A stretch of 32,642 nt of DNA from Blastocatellia bacterium UBA7656 (GTDB taxonomy: Bacteria; Acidobacteriota; Blastocatellia; UBA7656), in assembly GCA_002483445.1 (NCBI GenBank), contig DLHY01000001.1, positions 1 through 32,642 on the forward strand. The letters are read 5' to 3'. Shown one piece after another: positions 7,501 to 14,570 of the stretch. Made by a program: the position numbers and the translations under genes. Every line of letters begins with the position of its first letter. Position 1 is the first letter of the stretch. Below the pieces are notes generated by a model. It did no database searches. It saw only the letters and a list, made by a program, of their open reading frames with translations, and was not told the origin of the DNA.

Positions 7501-9332
7501 ATTTAGATGCGACGAGTTGGTATGACAAAAATTCGGGAAGCACGACACATCCAGTAGGACAGAAACAGCCAAACGCTTGGGGCCTATACGATATGCATGG
7601 AAACGTATGTGAATGGTGTCAGGATTGGTACAGTGAAAACTACTACACACATAGTCAGGGCGTTGATCCACGCGGCCCTGCTTCAGGTTCGGACAAAGTG
7701 GTGCGCGGCGGCGGTTGGAGCGATGATGCCGTTTTCTACCGGCCAGCGTACCGCAGCAGGCGCACGCCCAACAACCGCGCGCTCAACCTCGGCTTCCGCC
7801 TTGTGAGAACGTTGAGCGTCCAGACTCCAGCAAAAGCGGCTGAGTCGAGGCCGCGGCTTTCAACAAAGACAGTTGATCCGGGATCAAACCCACTGAAGAC
7901 TTTATTCAATAGTTTCGTGCCAATACCTGCTGGTGAATTCCTGATGGGATCGGAGAATGGCGATTTTTACGAGAAGCCTGTTCATCGCGTCAGGATCAGC
8001 CGCCCGTTCGAGATGGATAAATACGAAATGACGCAGGCGCAATGGGAAAGCGTTATGGGCAGCGGACGTGGCTATTTCAAAGGCGCAGACCTACCCGTTG
8101 AAAATGTGTCCTGGGAAGACGTGCAGAAGTTTATCGACAGGATGAACGCGCGCAACGACGGATATTTCTATCGTCTGCCGACAGAAGCGGAATGGGAATA
8201 TGCGTGCAGGGCGGGAAGCGCAGGAGATTATGCGGGGGATTTGAGAGAGATGGCCTGGTATGGTGATAACTCAGGCGGTGCGACTCACCCTGTTGGACAG
8301 AAGAAACCCAATGCCTGGGGTTTGTATGATATGCATGGCAACGTCTCGGAATGGTGTCAGGACTGGTACGACGGCAGCTACTATGCCCAAAGCCCAAGCA
8401 TCGATCCGCAAAGCCATTCCGGTTCGATTCGAGTAATTCGTGGAGGCAGTTGGAGTGTCAGTGCTGCAAGTTGTCGGTCGGCGAGTCGCGATGGAAACTC
8501 TCCGATCAACAGCTACAACTCGCTTGGCTTCCGTTTAGTGAGGATGTTGCGCATTGAAGCGCCAGCAAACACGGATGATTCGGGCGTAAAGCCCCCAACA
8601 GAAACGGCTGAACCAAGGCCGAGGCTTTCAACGAAAACAGTTGAGGTGAAAGAAGAGGCACTGAAGGAATTGTTCAACAGCTTTGTGCAGATACCTGCTG
8701 GTGAATTCCTGATGGGATCAGAAAACGGCTACCCTGACGAAAAGCCTCCTCATCGAGTGAGAATCAGCCGCCCGTTCGAGATGGGAAAATACGAAGTGAC
8801 GCAGGCGCAATGGGTTGCGGTGATGGGCAGCAATCCGAGTTACTTCAAAAACTGCGGCGGGAATTGTCCGGTTGAGCGGGTGTCTTGGGAAGACATGCAG
8901 CCGTTCATTCAAAAACTGAATGCGCGGAATGATGGATATTTCTATCGTCTGCCGACAGAAGCTGAATGGGAGTATGCCTGCCGTGCAGGCAGCACAGGAG
9001 ATTATGCAGGTGATCTGAATGCGATGGCCTGGTACATTAACAATTCAGGAGGTAAGACGCATCCTGTAGGACAGAAGCGACCAAATGCCTGGGGGCTGTA
9101 CGATATGCATGGAAACGTACTGGAATGGTGTCAAGATTGGTACGACGGGAACTACTACGCGCAGAGTCTGGGCGTCGATCCGCACGGACAGATTTCAGGC
9201 TCGAACCGAGTGCTTCGCGGCGGCAGTTGGGACAGCATCGTTGCGGGCTTGCGTTTTGCTCACCGCCGCGGAAGCGCACCCGCGGACCGCCTCAACGCGC
9301 TTGGCTTCCGCCTTGTGAGGACGTTGCGCTAG
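4551..9332 (+). CDS. Ser/Thr protein kinase - coiled coil - TM - WD40 - triple FGE-like domain protein (probable gene fusion)
   Basis: One uninterrupted frame of 1593 codons. Residues 11-280 are a PknB-type kinase with P-loop GKGGMG (19-24), Lys41, HRD at 142-144 and DFG at 162-164, all intact. Residues 300-437 are a highly charged Glu/Arg/Gln coiled coil, 441-463 a transmembrane helix, and about 490-776 seven WD40 repeats, a complete propeller. After a short odd linker a second start-like segment follows: Met810 with its own ribosome site and a signal-peptide-like stretch. A Lys/Pro-rich spacer leads to three FGE-sulfatase-like domains (867-1088, 1115-1333, 1371-1593) joined by similar linkers. 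I start at ATG 4551 because kinases of this group begin MLEExTxLxxRY. A TTG at 4494 would only add 19 unconserved residues. The kinase would be cytoplasmic and the propeller periplasmic. The FGE part may be made as part of the fusion or separately from Met810. Confidence 0.85.
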   Translation: MLEENTLLKDRYRIRHQIGKGGMGTVYLAKDENPGITIAIKQNFYEEPRLIEAFKREARLLASLRHPALPQVRDYFVDGAGQFLVMEYIGGDDLGTILEKRKQKIPPTGEVKPFDVDEVMRWAEQLLDALDYLHRRGEPVIHRDIKPANLKLAERGQIILLDFGLAKGKPEWMTRVTTTGSIYGYTPNYAPLEQIRGLGTDPRSDLYALGATLYHLTTGAPPVDAATRADALLGGEPDPLLLASEVNSKVPQSISAVLVKAMEVHRNHRPATAADLLRLLRDAKPQEPRREETPIIVETPDEAETQRNLDEELWQREEAERRRQQQEQERRAKEGSERKRQEEEERRIREEAERKKLQHEEERRAQEESERLRQQREREQKSREEAERRKFQEKEERRAREEADKIERQQEKLRRQREREDTERRKREGKPLEQEKRRNKLFLGIGSSLLLVALLIWGMMTIWNTTDGPTTIPSTPDQQTNTSAPVRLKPDVFTLSGKSLAVSLSDDARVLASGGLTSSGNETAISVWQPEGKKEFSSGRCAAVSRDGKIIASGSEDGTIRLWQAGDGKPINTWRGHSSYIFSIGFSPDGKTLFSASGDRSVKLWRASDKGPIATINTPEEGYLIVAVSPDLKLVGFYRRDDRQFKLWSTDDDSFLRYLEGDVPDVTCGVFSRDGSMLALGSRGGDVRLWRVSDGQKIKDLGRFGVEVVSLALTSDGQTLAAGLIDGKIKLLRASDGEWIRTLEGHTQSVNSLSFSADGRLLASGSDDGTVRLWRRIEPRSDTKANEVTRMVLMIRVCISSLIDREADAMKGTAAIVLVMFALMATAPTMSAQVGRPNEPAKKPEKKPASKPSAKPAPRVARGSAALKELFNSFVQIPAGEFLMGSENGSDDEKPVHRVQISRPFEMGKYEVTQAQWVAMMGSNPSKFKNCGGNCPVENVSWDDVQEFIKKLNARNDGYTYRLPTEAEWEYACRAGSTGDYAGNLDATSWYDKNSGSTTHPVGQKQPNAWGLYDMHGNVCEWCQDWYSENYYTHSQGVDPRGPASGSDKVVRGGGWSDDAVFYRPAYRSRRTPNNRALNLGFRLVRTLSVQTPAKAAESRPRLSTKTVDPGSNPLKTLFNSFVPIPAGEFLMGSENGDFYEKPVHRVRISRPFEMDKYEMTQAQWESVMGSGRGYFKGADLPVENVSWEDVQKFIDRMNARNDGYFYRLPTEAEWEYACRAGSAGDYAGDLREMAWYGDNSGGATHPVGQKKPNAWGLYDMHGNVSEWCQDWYDGSYYAQSPSIDPQSHSGSIRVIRGGSWSVSAASCRSASRDGNSPINSYNSLGFRLVRMLRIEAPANTDDSGVKPPTETAEPRPRLSTKTVEVKEEALKELFNSFVQIPAGEFLMGSENGYPDEKPPHRVRISRPFEMGKYEVTQAQWVAVMGSNPSYFKNCGGNCPVERVSWEDMQPFIQKLNARNDGYFYRLPTEAEWEYACRAGSTGDYAGDLNAMAWYINNSGGKTHPVGQKRPNAWGLYDMHGNVLEWCQDWYDGNYYAQSLGVDPHGQISGSNRVLRGGSWDSIVAGLRFAHRRGSAPADRLNALGFRLVRTLR
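6964..6980 (+). promoter_or_regulatory. Internal ribosome-binding site and start for the FGE-like half
   Basis: GGGAGG at 6964-6969 lies eight bases before an in-frame ATG at 6978. The encoded N-terminus, MKGTAAIVLVMFALMATAP followed by TMSAQ, looks like a secretory signal peptide with a cleavage site after SAQ or MSA. A stand-alone exported three-FGE protein of 784 residues could therefore be translated from here (6978-9332). The site is better than the one in front of the kinase itself (only GAGG at 4540-4543). Confidence 0.65.
7149..9329 (+). repeat. Three tandem FGE-like domain repeats with duplicated linkers
   Basis: Domain copies lie at 7149-7814, 7893-8549 and 8661-9329. Each starts L-K-x-L-F-N-S-F-V-x-I-P-A-G-E-F and ends L-G-F-R-L-V-R. 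The two linkers share RPRLSTKTV, so the duplicated unit included linker plus domain. Copies 1 and 3 are closest to each other (both have the NCGGNCPVE insertion that copy 2 lacks). Confidence 0.9.
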
Positions 9333-9349
9333 ACGATTTTACCCTTTGC

Positions 9350-9373
9350 TGCGCCCTTTTGGGCGCAAGTTTC
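9350..9373 (+). terminator. Possible weak terminator after the kinase/FGE gene
   Basis: A 7-bp perfect stem TGCGCCC / GGGCGCA (9350-9356 and 9361-9367) with a TTTT loop follows the stop codon by 17 bases. The T-tract after it is short (AGTTT), so intrinsic termination is uncertain. Confidence 0.45.
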
Positions 9374-9549
9374 CGGCGAGGAGGTCGGAATGAAGCGAAG
9401 CGAAGCCGCCCACGCGAGCGGAATGGAGACCGACGAGCCATGAAAATTTTTCACCTCGTCATTTTTCCTTATGCGATCAGGTTTCAAAATCGCTCTGCCG
9501 TTGCAAAACCGGATTGACTCGCCCTCTCGCAACTGAATATCATCTCGCT

Positions 9550-9837
9550 ATGAGCAAGCAGGTAATCATCGAAGATCACCCGATGACAGAAGAGATGGCC
9601 CAGGCATTCGAGAAGGCCAGACGCAATCTCTTGTGGTTCAACGATCACGTCGAAGAGCTTGAAACCTACAAACGCTATCGCGGTCGTTATGTCGCCTCTG
9701 CGGGCGGAGAATTGTTCGTGGCCGATACTCATGAGGAGGTCAGACGTCTGGCTCGCGAAAAATACCCTGACGATCTGCCACATATTCGTTACATCCCGCG
9801 TAAAAAACTGGATCGCATCTATGCGTGTCAACGGTGA
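9550..9837 (+). CDS. DUF5678-like small protein
   Basis: A soluble 95-residue protein with no signal peptide. The sequence W-F-x-x-H-x-E-E-L-E followed by Y-R-G-R-Y-V-A and a C-terminal EEVRRLAREKYPDDLPHIRYIP matches my recollection of DUF5678-type proteins, small conserved proteins commonly placed just before a retropepsin-like aspartyl protease gene in cyanobacteria and acidobacteria. I use ATG 9550 (MSKQVII) rather than the TTG at 9514. No ribosome site is obvious for either. A truncated reading frame that looks like the start of the expected protease overlaps its 3' end by 17 bases. Biochemical function is unknown. Confidence 0.7.
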   Translation: MSKQVIIEDHPMTEEMAQAFEKARRNLLWFNDHVEELETYKRYRGRYVASAGGELFVADTHEEVRRLAREKYPDDLPHIRYIPRKKLDRIYACQR

Positions 9838-9931
9838 GTGGCTGCAATGTGAAGATGGAGTAATTAGGCCATGCGTGCCGGGATTGGTGCGAGCAGCCGA
9901 CGGACAAATGAAGGGTATAGGATATCAATAG
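9821..9931 (+). pseudogene. Truncated remnant of a retropepsin-like aspartyl protease
   Basis: A 36-codon frame overlaps the end of the DUF5678-like gene in another frame. Its product begins M-R-V-N-G-E-W-L-Q-C-E-D-G-V-I-R-P and continues as VPGLVRAADGQ. This resembles the N-terminus of clan AA aspartyl proteases that partner DUF5678 genes (pattern EWLxCxDGxxRPxxxGxVxxxDG, followed in intact proteins by a VDTGAD catalytic motif). Here a TAG stop arrives before any DTG motif, and none is found downstream before lldD. The identification rests on recalled family patterns, so confidence is moderate. Confidence 0.45.
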
Positions 9932-9983
9932 GAGTCATTGGTGTCGTTTTCAAAGACGCCCTGAAAGGATGAAAACAGGTGAC

Positions 9984-10016
9984 GACTCCAGACTCCAGGC
10001 TCCAGACTCCAGACTT
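9984..10016 (+). repeat. Heptamer tandem repeat (GACTCCA)n upstream of lldD
   Basis: Four consecutive 7-base units (GACTCCA, GACTCCA, GGCTCCA, GACTCCA) end in GACTT. The block ends 20 bases before the lldD start and immediately precedes its ribosome site. The same heptamer forms the inverted repeat in front of the AIM24 gene at 22914-22996. Confidence 0.9.
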
Positions 10017-10036
10017 TTCCCCGAGGAGAAACACAC

Positions 10037-11224
10037 ATGCTCATACCTGCATCGGTGAGTGATTATCGATTGCTTGCAAAACGCCGACTGCCCCGCCAAC
10101 TGTTCGATCTGGTCGAAGGCGGAGCTTATGAAGAAATCACGCTGGCCGAAAATCGCGCCGATATTTTAGCCGTGCGACTGCGCCAGAGAGTGATGCGCGA
10201 TGTGTCGAACATCGACACCACCACGACCGTCCTCGGCGAGAAACTCAGCCTGCCCGTCATACTCGCTCCCATCGGAGCGTGCGGGATGGTAGCCCGTCGC
10301 GCAGAGGCACAGGGCGCGCGAGCCGCCGAAGCGTTCGGCGTGCCGTTCTGTTTGTCAACGGTTTCGATCTGCTCGATTGAAGAAGTGCGACAGGCGACCA
10401 CCGCGCCTTTCTGGTTTCAGCTTTACATGATGCGCGACCGCGGTTATGTCCGCGCTCTCCTCGAACGCGCTCAGGCGGCAGGCTGCGGCACTTTGGTCTT
10501 CACAGTCGATCTGGCGGTTTTAGGCTCGCGCTATCGCGATGTGCGCAACGGCGTGTCTCCGACTGCGCCGCTTGCGGCCCGAATCCGAACCGCTTTCGAT
10601 ATGCTCCGCCACCTCAGATGGTTTTTCGATGTCGCCATCGGCGGCAGGCCGCTTTTGTTTGGCAACATCACCGATGCTGCGCCTCTTGCGCGCGATCTGG
10701 CTCATCTCAAAAAATGGGTCGATGAGCAGTTCGACGCAAGCGTGACGTGGCGCGATATCGAGTGGGTGCGCGAGATATGGAAAGGGCCGATAGTCATCAA
10801 GGGCATACTCAACGGAGAAGACGCTCGCGCGGCAGCCGATGTTGGCGCAAACGCTGTCGTGGTTTCAAATCACGGAGGGCGACAACTCGACTGCGCGCCT
10901 TCGACCATCTCGGTGCTGCCGCGCATTGCGGAGGCCGTCGGCGACCGCGTTGAAGTGTTGATGGACGGCGGAATCAGAAGCGGTCAGGACGTAGCAAAGG
11001 CCGTGGCTCTGGGCGCTCGCGCATGTCTGATCGGTCGAGCGTGGGTTTACGGCGTTGCTGCCAGGGGCGAACGCGGCGTCACGGAGGTACTCGACATTCT
11101 GCGCCGCGAACTCAAGGTCACGCTCGCACTTCTCGGAGTAAAAAAAATAACTGAGCTTGATCGCAGCGCGATTGAATCCGCCGACTCTCAGGATCGCCTG
11201 TTCGCGCGTCACCATTCGGATTGA
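10037..11224 (+). CDS. lldD: FMN-dependent L-lactate dehydrogenase (alpha-hydroxy-acid oxidase family)
   Basis: This flavoenzyme oxidises L-lactate to pyruvate and passes electrons to the quinone pool at the membrane. The 395-residue product follows the E. coli LldD pattern closely: N-terminal SDYRLLAKRRLP with the GGAYEEIT segment, an APIGxCGM FMN-contact strand, FWFQLYMMRDRGY, FTVDLAVLGSRYRDVRNG, the catalytic-base region VVSNHGGRQLD preceded by VIKGIL (FMN-binding Lys), and MDGGIRSGQDVAKA with ALGARACLIGRAW for phosphate binding. The length is normal and no signal peptide is present. A GAGGAG site lies eight bases before the ATG. No lactate permease or lldR neighbour is seen here. A related glycolate/mandelate-type substrate is possible but LldD fits best. 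Confidence 0.92.
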   Translation: MLIPASVSDYRLLAKRRLPRQLFDLVEGGAYEEITLAENRADILAVRLRQRVMRDVSNIDTTTTVLGEKLSLPVILAPIGACGMVARRAEAQGARAAEAFGVPFCLSTVSICSIEEVRQATTAPFWFQLYMMRDRGYVRALLERAQAAGCGTLVFTVDLAVLGSRYRDVRNGVSPTAPLAARIRTAFDMLRHLRWFFDVAIGGRPLLFGNITDAAPLARDLAHLKKWVDEQFDASVTWRDIEWVREIWKGPIVIKGILNGEDARAAADVGANAVVVSNHGGRQLDCAPSTISVLPRIAEAVGDRVEVLMDGGIRSGQDVAKAVALGARACLIGRAWVYGVAARGERGVTEVLDILRRELKVTLALLGVKKITELDRSAIESADSQDRLFARHHSD

Positions 11225-11284
11225 CGGCTCTCGGCGTTTGAGCCAAAGTTATGACAGAACAGATTGAACCCCGGAGGAAGACGA

Positions 11285-11941
11285 ATGACGACTCAAACTC
11301 CAAGCTATCTCGATGCCATCGAACATCTGCCTGAAGGCGGCATTCTGGTACTCAACAATATTTCTTGGGAAGAATACGAACAGCTTCTCGAAGACCTCGG
11401 CGACGGCTACGCAGTCAACGTCTATTATGATCGAGGGAGGTTGAAAATTATGAGTCCCTCTTCAAGTCATGAAATGTACAAAGATTTAATTCTCCGCCTC
11501 GTCGACATCGTGGCTGATCACGTGGACATCGTTCTTGAGTCTCGCGGCTCGACCACATTCAAACGAAAGCGACCATCTAAGGGCGCGGAGCCGGACGTTT
11601 GTTTTTACATACAAAACGCCTCGCGCATCATCGGAAAACTCAAAATCGATCTTGCGACAGACCCGCCGCCTGATGTCGTCGTCGAAATCGATGTGTCGCA
11701 TGACTCGACCGATAAATTTGAATTTTATGCCTCGATAGGCGTGCCTGAAATCTGGCGCTACGACGAACATCAGGCGCAGATATTTCACCTTCAAGGCGAG
11801 ACCTTCATCGAAATGCCCTCAAGCCGCGCGCTCCCTCTCGTGACAAGCGATGCTCTCACGCGCTTCCTCGATCAGAGCAAAACCGAGGGCCAGAGCGCGA
11901 CTTTGAAATCTTTCCGCCAGTGGCTCCAATATCAGCCTTAG
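11285..11941 (+). CDS. Uma2 family restriction-endonuclease-fold protein
   Basis: A 218-residue member of the Uma2 (DUF820) family, a PD-(D/E)XK nuclease-fold group abundant in cyanobacteria, Chloroflexi and acidobacteria. Visible core elements are RLKIMSPSSSHE (family pattern L-x-x-M-S-P-S-x-x-H), GAEPDVCFYI (acidic metal ligand), DVVVEIDVSHDSTDKFEFY (E-x-D followed by Lys of the catalytic triad) and GVPEIWRYD. I start at ATG 11285 because GGAGG lies eight bases upstream. A TTG at 11264 is the longer in-frame option. It sits 60 bases after lldD and 40 bases before priA on the same strand. The cellular role of Uma2 proteins is not established. Confidence 0.88.
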   Translation: MTTQTPSYLDAIEHLPEGGILVLNNISWEEYEQLLEDLGDGYAVNVYYDRGRLKIMSPSSSHEMYKDLILRLVDIVADHVDIVLESRGSTTFKRKRPSKGAEPDVCFYIQNASRIIGKLKIDLATDPPPDVVVEIDVSHDSTDKFEFYASIGVPEIWRYDEHQAQIFHLQGETFIEMPSSRALPLVTSDALTRFLDQSKTEGQSATLKSFRQWLQYQP

Positions 11942-11980
11942 ACTCCCGCCTCCGACATTCTCCGTGTACAATGACGGACG

Positions 11981-14488
11981 ATGTTCGCAGAAGTCGCCGT
12001 CCCTGTTCATCTCAGAAAAACCTTCACCTATCGCCTGCCCGGTGATATGCCTTCGCGCGCGCTCGTTGGCTGCCGCGTCATAGTGCCGTTCGGAAAGAAA
12101 CTTCTCACCGGCTTCATAGTCGCTCTCAACGACCTCGCAGGAGAAGTGATCGATTCCGAAATCCGCGATGTTGAAGAATTAGTCGATGAATCGCCCGTCA
12201 TCGGTCGCGATATTCTGGAACTCACCCGATGGATGGCTGATTACTATCACGCCCCGTGGGGCGAATGCCTGCGCATCGCGCTGCCTGCGGGCGCAACGGT
12301 CGCGACTGAACAAATTCTCACACTCACCGAAGCGGGCCGGTCGGCCATCGCTCACCAATCGAGCGGATTCGCCTGGTCATCTTCGAAACATCAGACGCTC
12401 GAATGGCTCTCTCGCGCCGGGACGCTCACGGCCCGCGAACTTGAACGCCAGATGTCGAAACCACAGGCCACCTCGCTCATTCGCCAGATGCAGCGCGCAG
12501 GTCTCATCTCCGTCTCCGTCCGCGCAGGCGAGAGCCGCCTACGTCCCAAGCTGCAAAACGCCGTGCGACTCAGAGAACAGGGGACAGGGAACAGGGAACA
12601 GGGAGAAAACACAACGAGCAACGGGCAATCGACAAAGGACAAAGGGCAAGGGGCAACGGACAAACCGCTGACCGAACAGCAGCAGCGCGTTATAGATGCG
12701 CTCGTCTCGAACGGCGAGATGACATTGAGCGAATTGCTCGAAATCGCGGACGTGTCTTCTTCGGTCATTCGCACGATGGAAAAGCGTGCGATGGTCGAAG
12801 TCTTCGCCCGCGAGGTCAGACGCGATCCGCTCGCTCACATCGAACAGGGGTCGCTCGATGACATCACTCTCAGCGATGAGCAACACCACGCGCTCGCGCA
12901 GATTGCCGAAAAAATAAACGAACGAAAGTATGCCACCTTTCTCCTTCACGGAGTCACAGGCAGCGGCAAAACCGAAATCTACATAAGAGCGATGCGCGAA
13001 GCCACTCGTCAGGGGATGAGCGCGATTATGCTCGTTCCCGAAATCGCCCTCACGCCCGTATTCTCGCGCCGACTGCGTCGCACCTTCGGCGACGCCGTGG
13101 CAATTCTTCATTCGAGTCTTTCAGAAGGCGAGCGCACGGACGAATGGCGACGCATCAAGGATGGCGATGCCCGCGTCGTCATTGGCACGCGCTCGGCTGT
13201 CTTCGCTCCTCTCGAAAACCTCGGGCTGATAGTCGTCGATGAAGAGCATGACTCTTCTTACAAACAGGACGAAACTCCGCGCTATCACGGGCGCGACACC
13301 GCCGTTATGCGCGCAGTCCGCGCCGAGGCCGTCGTAGTGCTTGGGTCGGCAACTCCGTCGCTCGAATCTTTTCACAACGCGCATACAGGCAAATACACTT
13401 ACATCCGTTTGAAATCGCGCTTCGGCAATCGCCCGCTCGCCGATGTTCAGTGTGTCGATATGCGCGAGGTCTTCAAACGTCACGGCAAGCAGCAAACGTT
13501 TTCAGATGAATTGAAAACGGCTATAACGGAAACTTTCGAGCGGGGCGAACAGGCCATAGTCCTGCTCAATCGCCGCGGCTATTCCACATTCGCCTTGTGC
13601 CGTTCGTGCGGGCTTGCGATTCACTGTCCCAACTGCGATGTCACGCTCACTTATCATCGCCATAATTCCAGCCTGCTTTGTCACTACTGCAACTACATTC
13701 GCCCCATTCCGCGAGCCTGCCCCGCGTGCGACGGCCCGTACATTCAATATGTCGGCGAAGGGACTGAACAACTCGAAGCGAAACTCAAAGAGATGTTCGC
13801 AGATAAAACCATCGCGCGAGTGGACAGAGATACCACCCGCAGGCGGGGCAGCCTCGAACATCTGCTGATGGAATTCGGCGCGGGAACAATCGATCTGTTG
13901 GTCGGCACGCAGATGCTCGCCAAAGGACATGACTTTCACAACGTCACTCTGGTCGGCGTGATTTCAGTCGATGTGGGATTGGCGATGCCAGACTTTCGCG
14001 CAGCAGAGAGGACTTTTCAACTTCTCACTCAGGTCGCAGGCCGCGCCGGAAGAGGGGAATTGCCTGGAAGAGTGATAATTCAGACATATCATCCTGAGCA
14101 TTACTCGCTCGTGTGCGCGCGGGCGCAGGACTACGAAGAATTTTATCGGCGCGAGATAGGGTTTCGCCGCTCGATGCACTATCCGCCGTTCACCGCGCTG
14201 ATAAACATTCTGGTTCGCGATAAGGAATTCGACCGCGCCAACACTGCCGCAACAGACCTTGCGCGAGAGTTGAAACAGTTGGCTCAGGAAGCGAGCCTGC
14301 GCGTGCTTGGCCCTGCGCCCGCCCCCATTGCGCGACTCAAAGGCGAGCATCGTTTTCAACTTCTGATCAAAGCTCGCAGCCGACAGCGCGCGCGCGAAGT
14401 TCTGGACGTCGCGATGGATCGCTTGGCGGCGCTCGGCCACAACCTGCGATCCATATCGATAGAAGTCGATCCGGTCAGCCTTATGTGA
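11981..14488 (+). CDS. priA: Primosomal protein N' (replication restart helicase PriA)
   Basis: PriA recognises stalled or repaired forks and reloads the replicative helicase. The 835-residue product shows the N-terminal 3'BD domain (FAEVAVPVHLRKTFTYRLP), a winged-helix region, Walker A GVTGSGKT (324-331), DEEH (420-423), later helicase motifs (QMLAKGHDF, QVAGRAGR) and the zinc-binding insert with eight cysteines in CxxC pairs (about 539-585). All key residues are present. Unusually, residues 198-228 (R-E-Q-G-T-G-N ... A-T-D-K) are a low-complexity stretch encoded by a period-7 DNA repeat, placed between the DNA-binding region and the helicase core. The length is at the upper end of the family because of this. 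No strong ribosome site is visible at ATG 11981 but homology starts there. Confidence 0.95.
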   Translation: MFAEVAVPVHLRKTFTYRLPGDMPSRALVGCRVIVPFGKKLLTGFIVALNDLAGEVIDSEIRDVEELVDESPVIGRDILELTRWMADYYHAPWGECLRIALPAGATVATEQILTLTEAGRSAIAHQSSGFAWSSSKHQTLEWLSRAGTLTARELERQMSKPQATSLIRQMQRAGLISVSVRAGESRLRPKLQNAVRLREQGTGNREQGENTTSNGQSTKDKGQGATDKPLTEQQQRVIDALVSNGEMTLSELLEIADVSSSVIRTMEKRAMVEVFAREVRRDPLAHIEQGSLDDITLSDEQHHALAQIAEKINERKYATFLLHGVTGSGKTEIYIRAMREATRQGMSAIMLVPEIALTPVFSRRLRRTFGDAVAILHSSLSEGERTDEWRRIKDGDARVVIGTRSAVFAPLENLGLIVVDEEHDSSYKQDETPRYHGRDTAVMRAVRAEAVVVLGSATPSLESFHNAHTGKYTYIRLKSRFGNRPLADVQCVDMREVFKRHGKQQTFSDELKTAITETFERGEQAIVLLNRRGYSTFALCRSCGLAIHCPNCDVTLTYHRHNSSLLCHYCNYIRPIPRACPACDGPYIQYVGEGTEQLEAKLKEMFADKTIARVDRDTTRRRGSLEHLLMEFGAGTIDLLVGTQMLAKGHDFHNVTLVGVISVDVGLAMPDFRAAERTFQLLTQVAGRAGRGELPGRVIIQTYHPEHYSLVCARAQDYEEFYRREIGFRRSMHYPPFTALINILVRDKEFDRANTAATDLARELKQLAQEASLRVLGPAPAPIARLKGEHRFQLLIKARSRQRAREVLDVAMDRLAALGHNLRSISIEVDPVSLM
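12572..12662 (+). repeat. Heptanucleotide repeat array inside priA (13 units)
   Basis: The stretch divides into thirteen consecutive 7-base units without a break: AGAGAAC, AGGGGAC, AGGGAAC twice, AGGGAGA, AAACACA, ACGAGCA, ACGGGCA, ATCGACA, AAGGACA, AAGGGCA, AGGGGCA, ACGGACA. Because 7 and 3 are coprime, the encoded peptide repeats every seven residues (REQGTGN, REQGENT, TSNGQST, KDKGQGA). Confidence 0.9.
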
Positions 14489-14570
14489 CTCATCTTAGAA
14501 TATCGCGCACGAGGGTATGAATGAGTATGCGTATTTCCTGTGGCGCGCGTGAAAAGAGGATGGCAGCGAG

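Noticed and set aside
7149..9329. Diversity-generating retroelement targeting the FGE/CLec domains
   Set aside because: FGE-like domains are known DGR targets, but no reverse transcriptase, template repeat or accessory gene was found in the window, and the copies differ at all base types rather than at adenines only as far as can be seen.
12572..12662. Frameshift or pseudogenisation of priA by the heptamer array
   Set aside because: The reading frame is continuous through the array and all downstream helicase and zinc motifs are intact.
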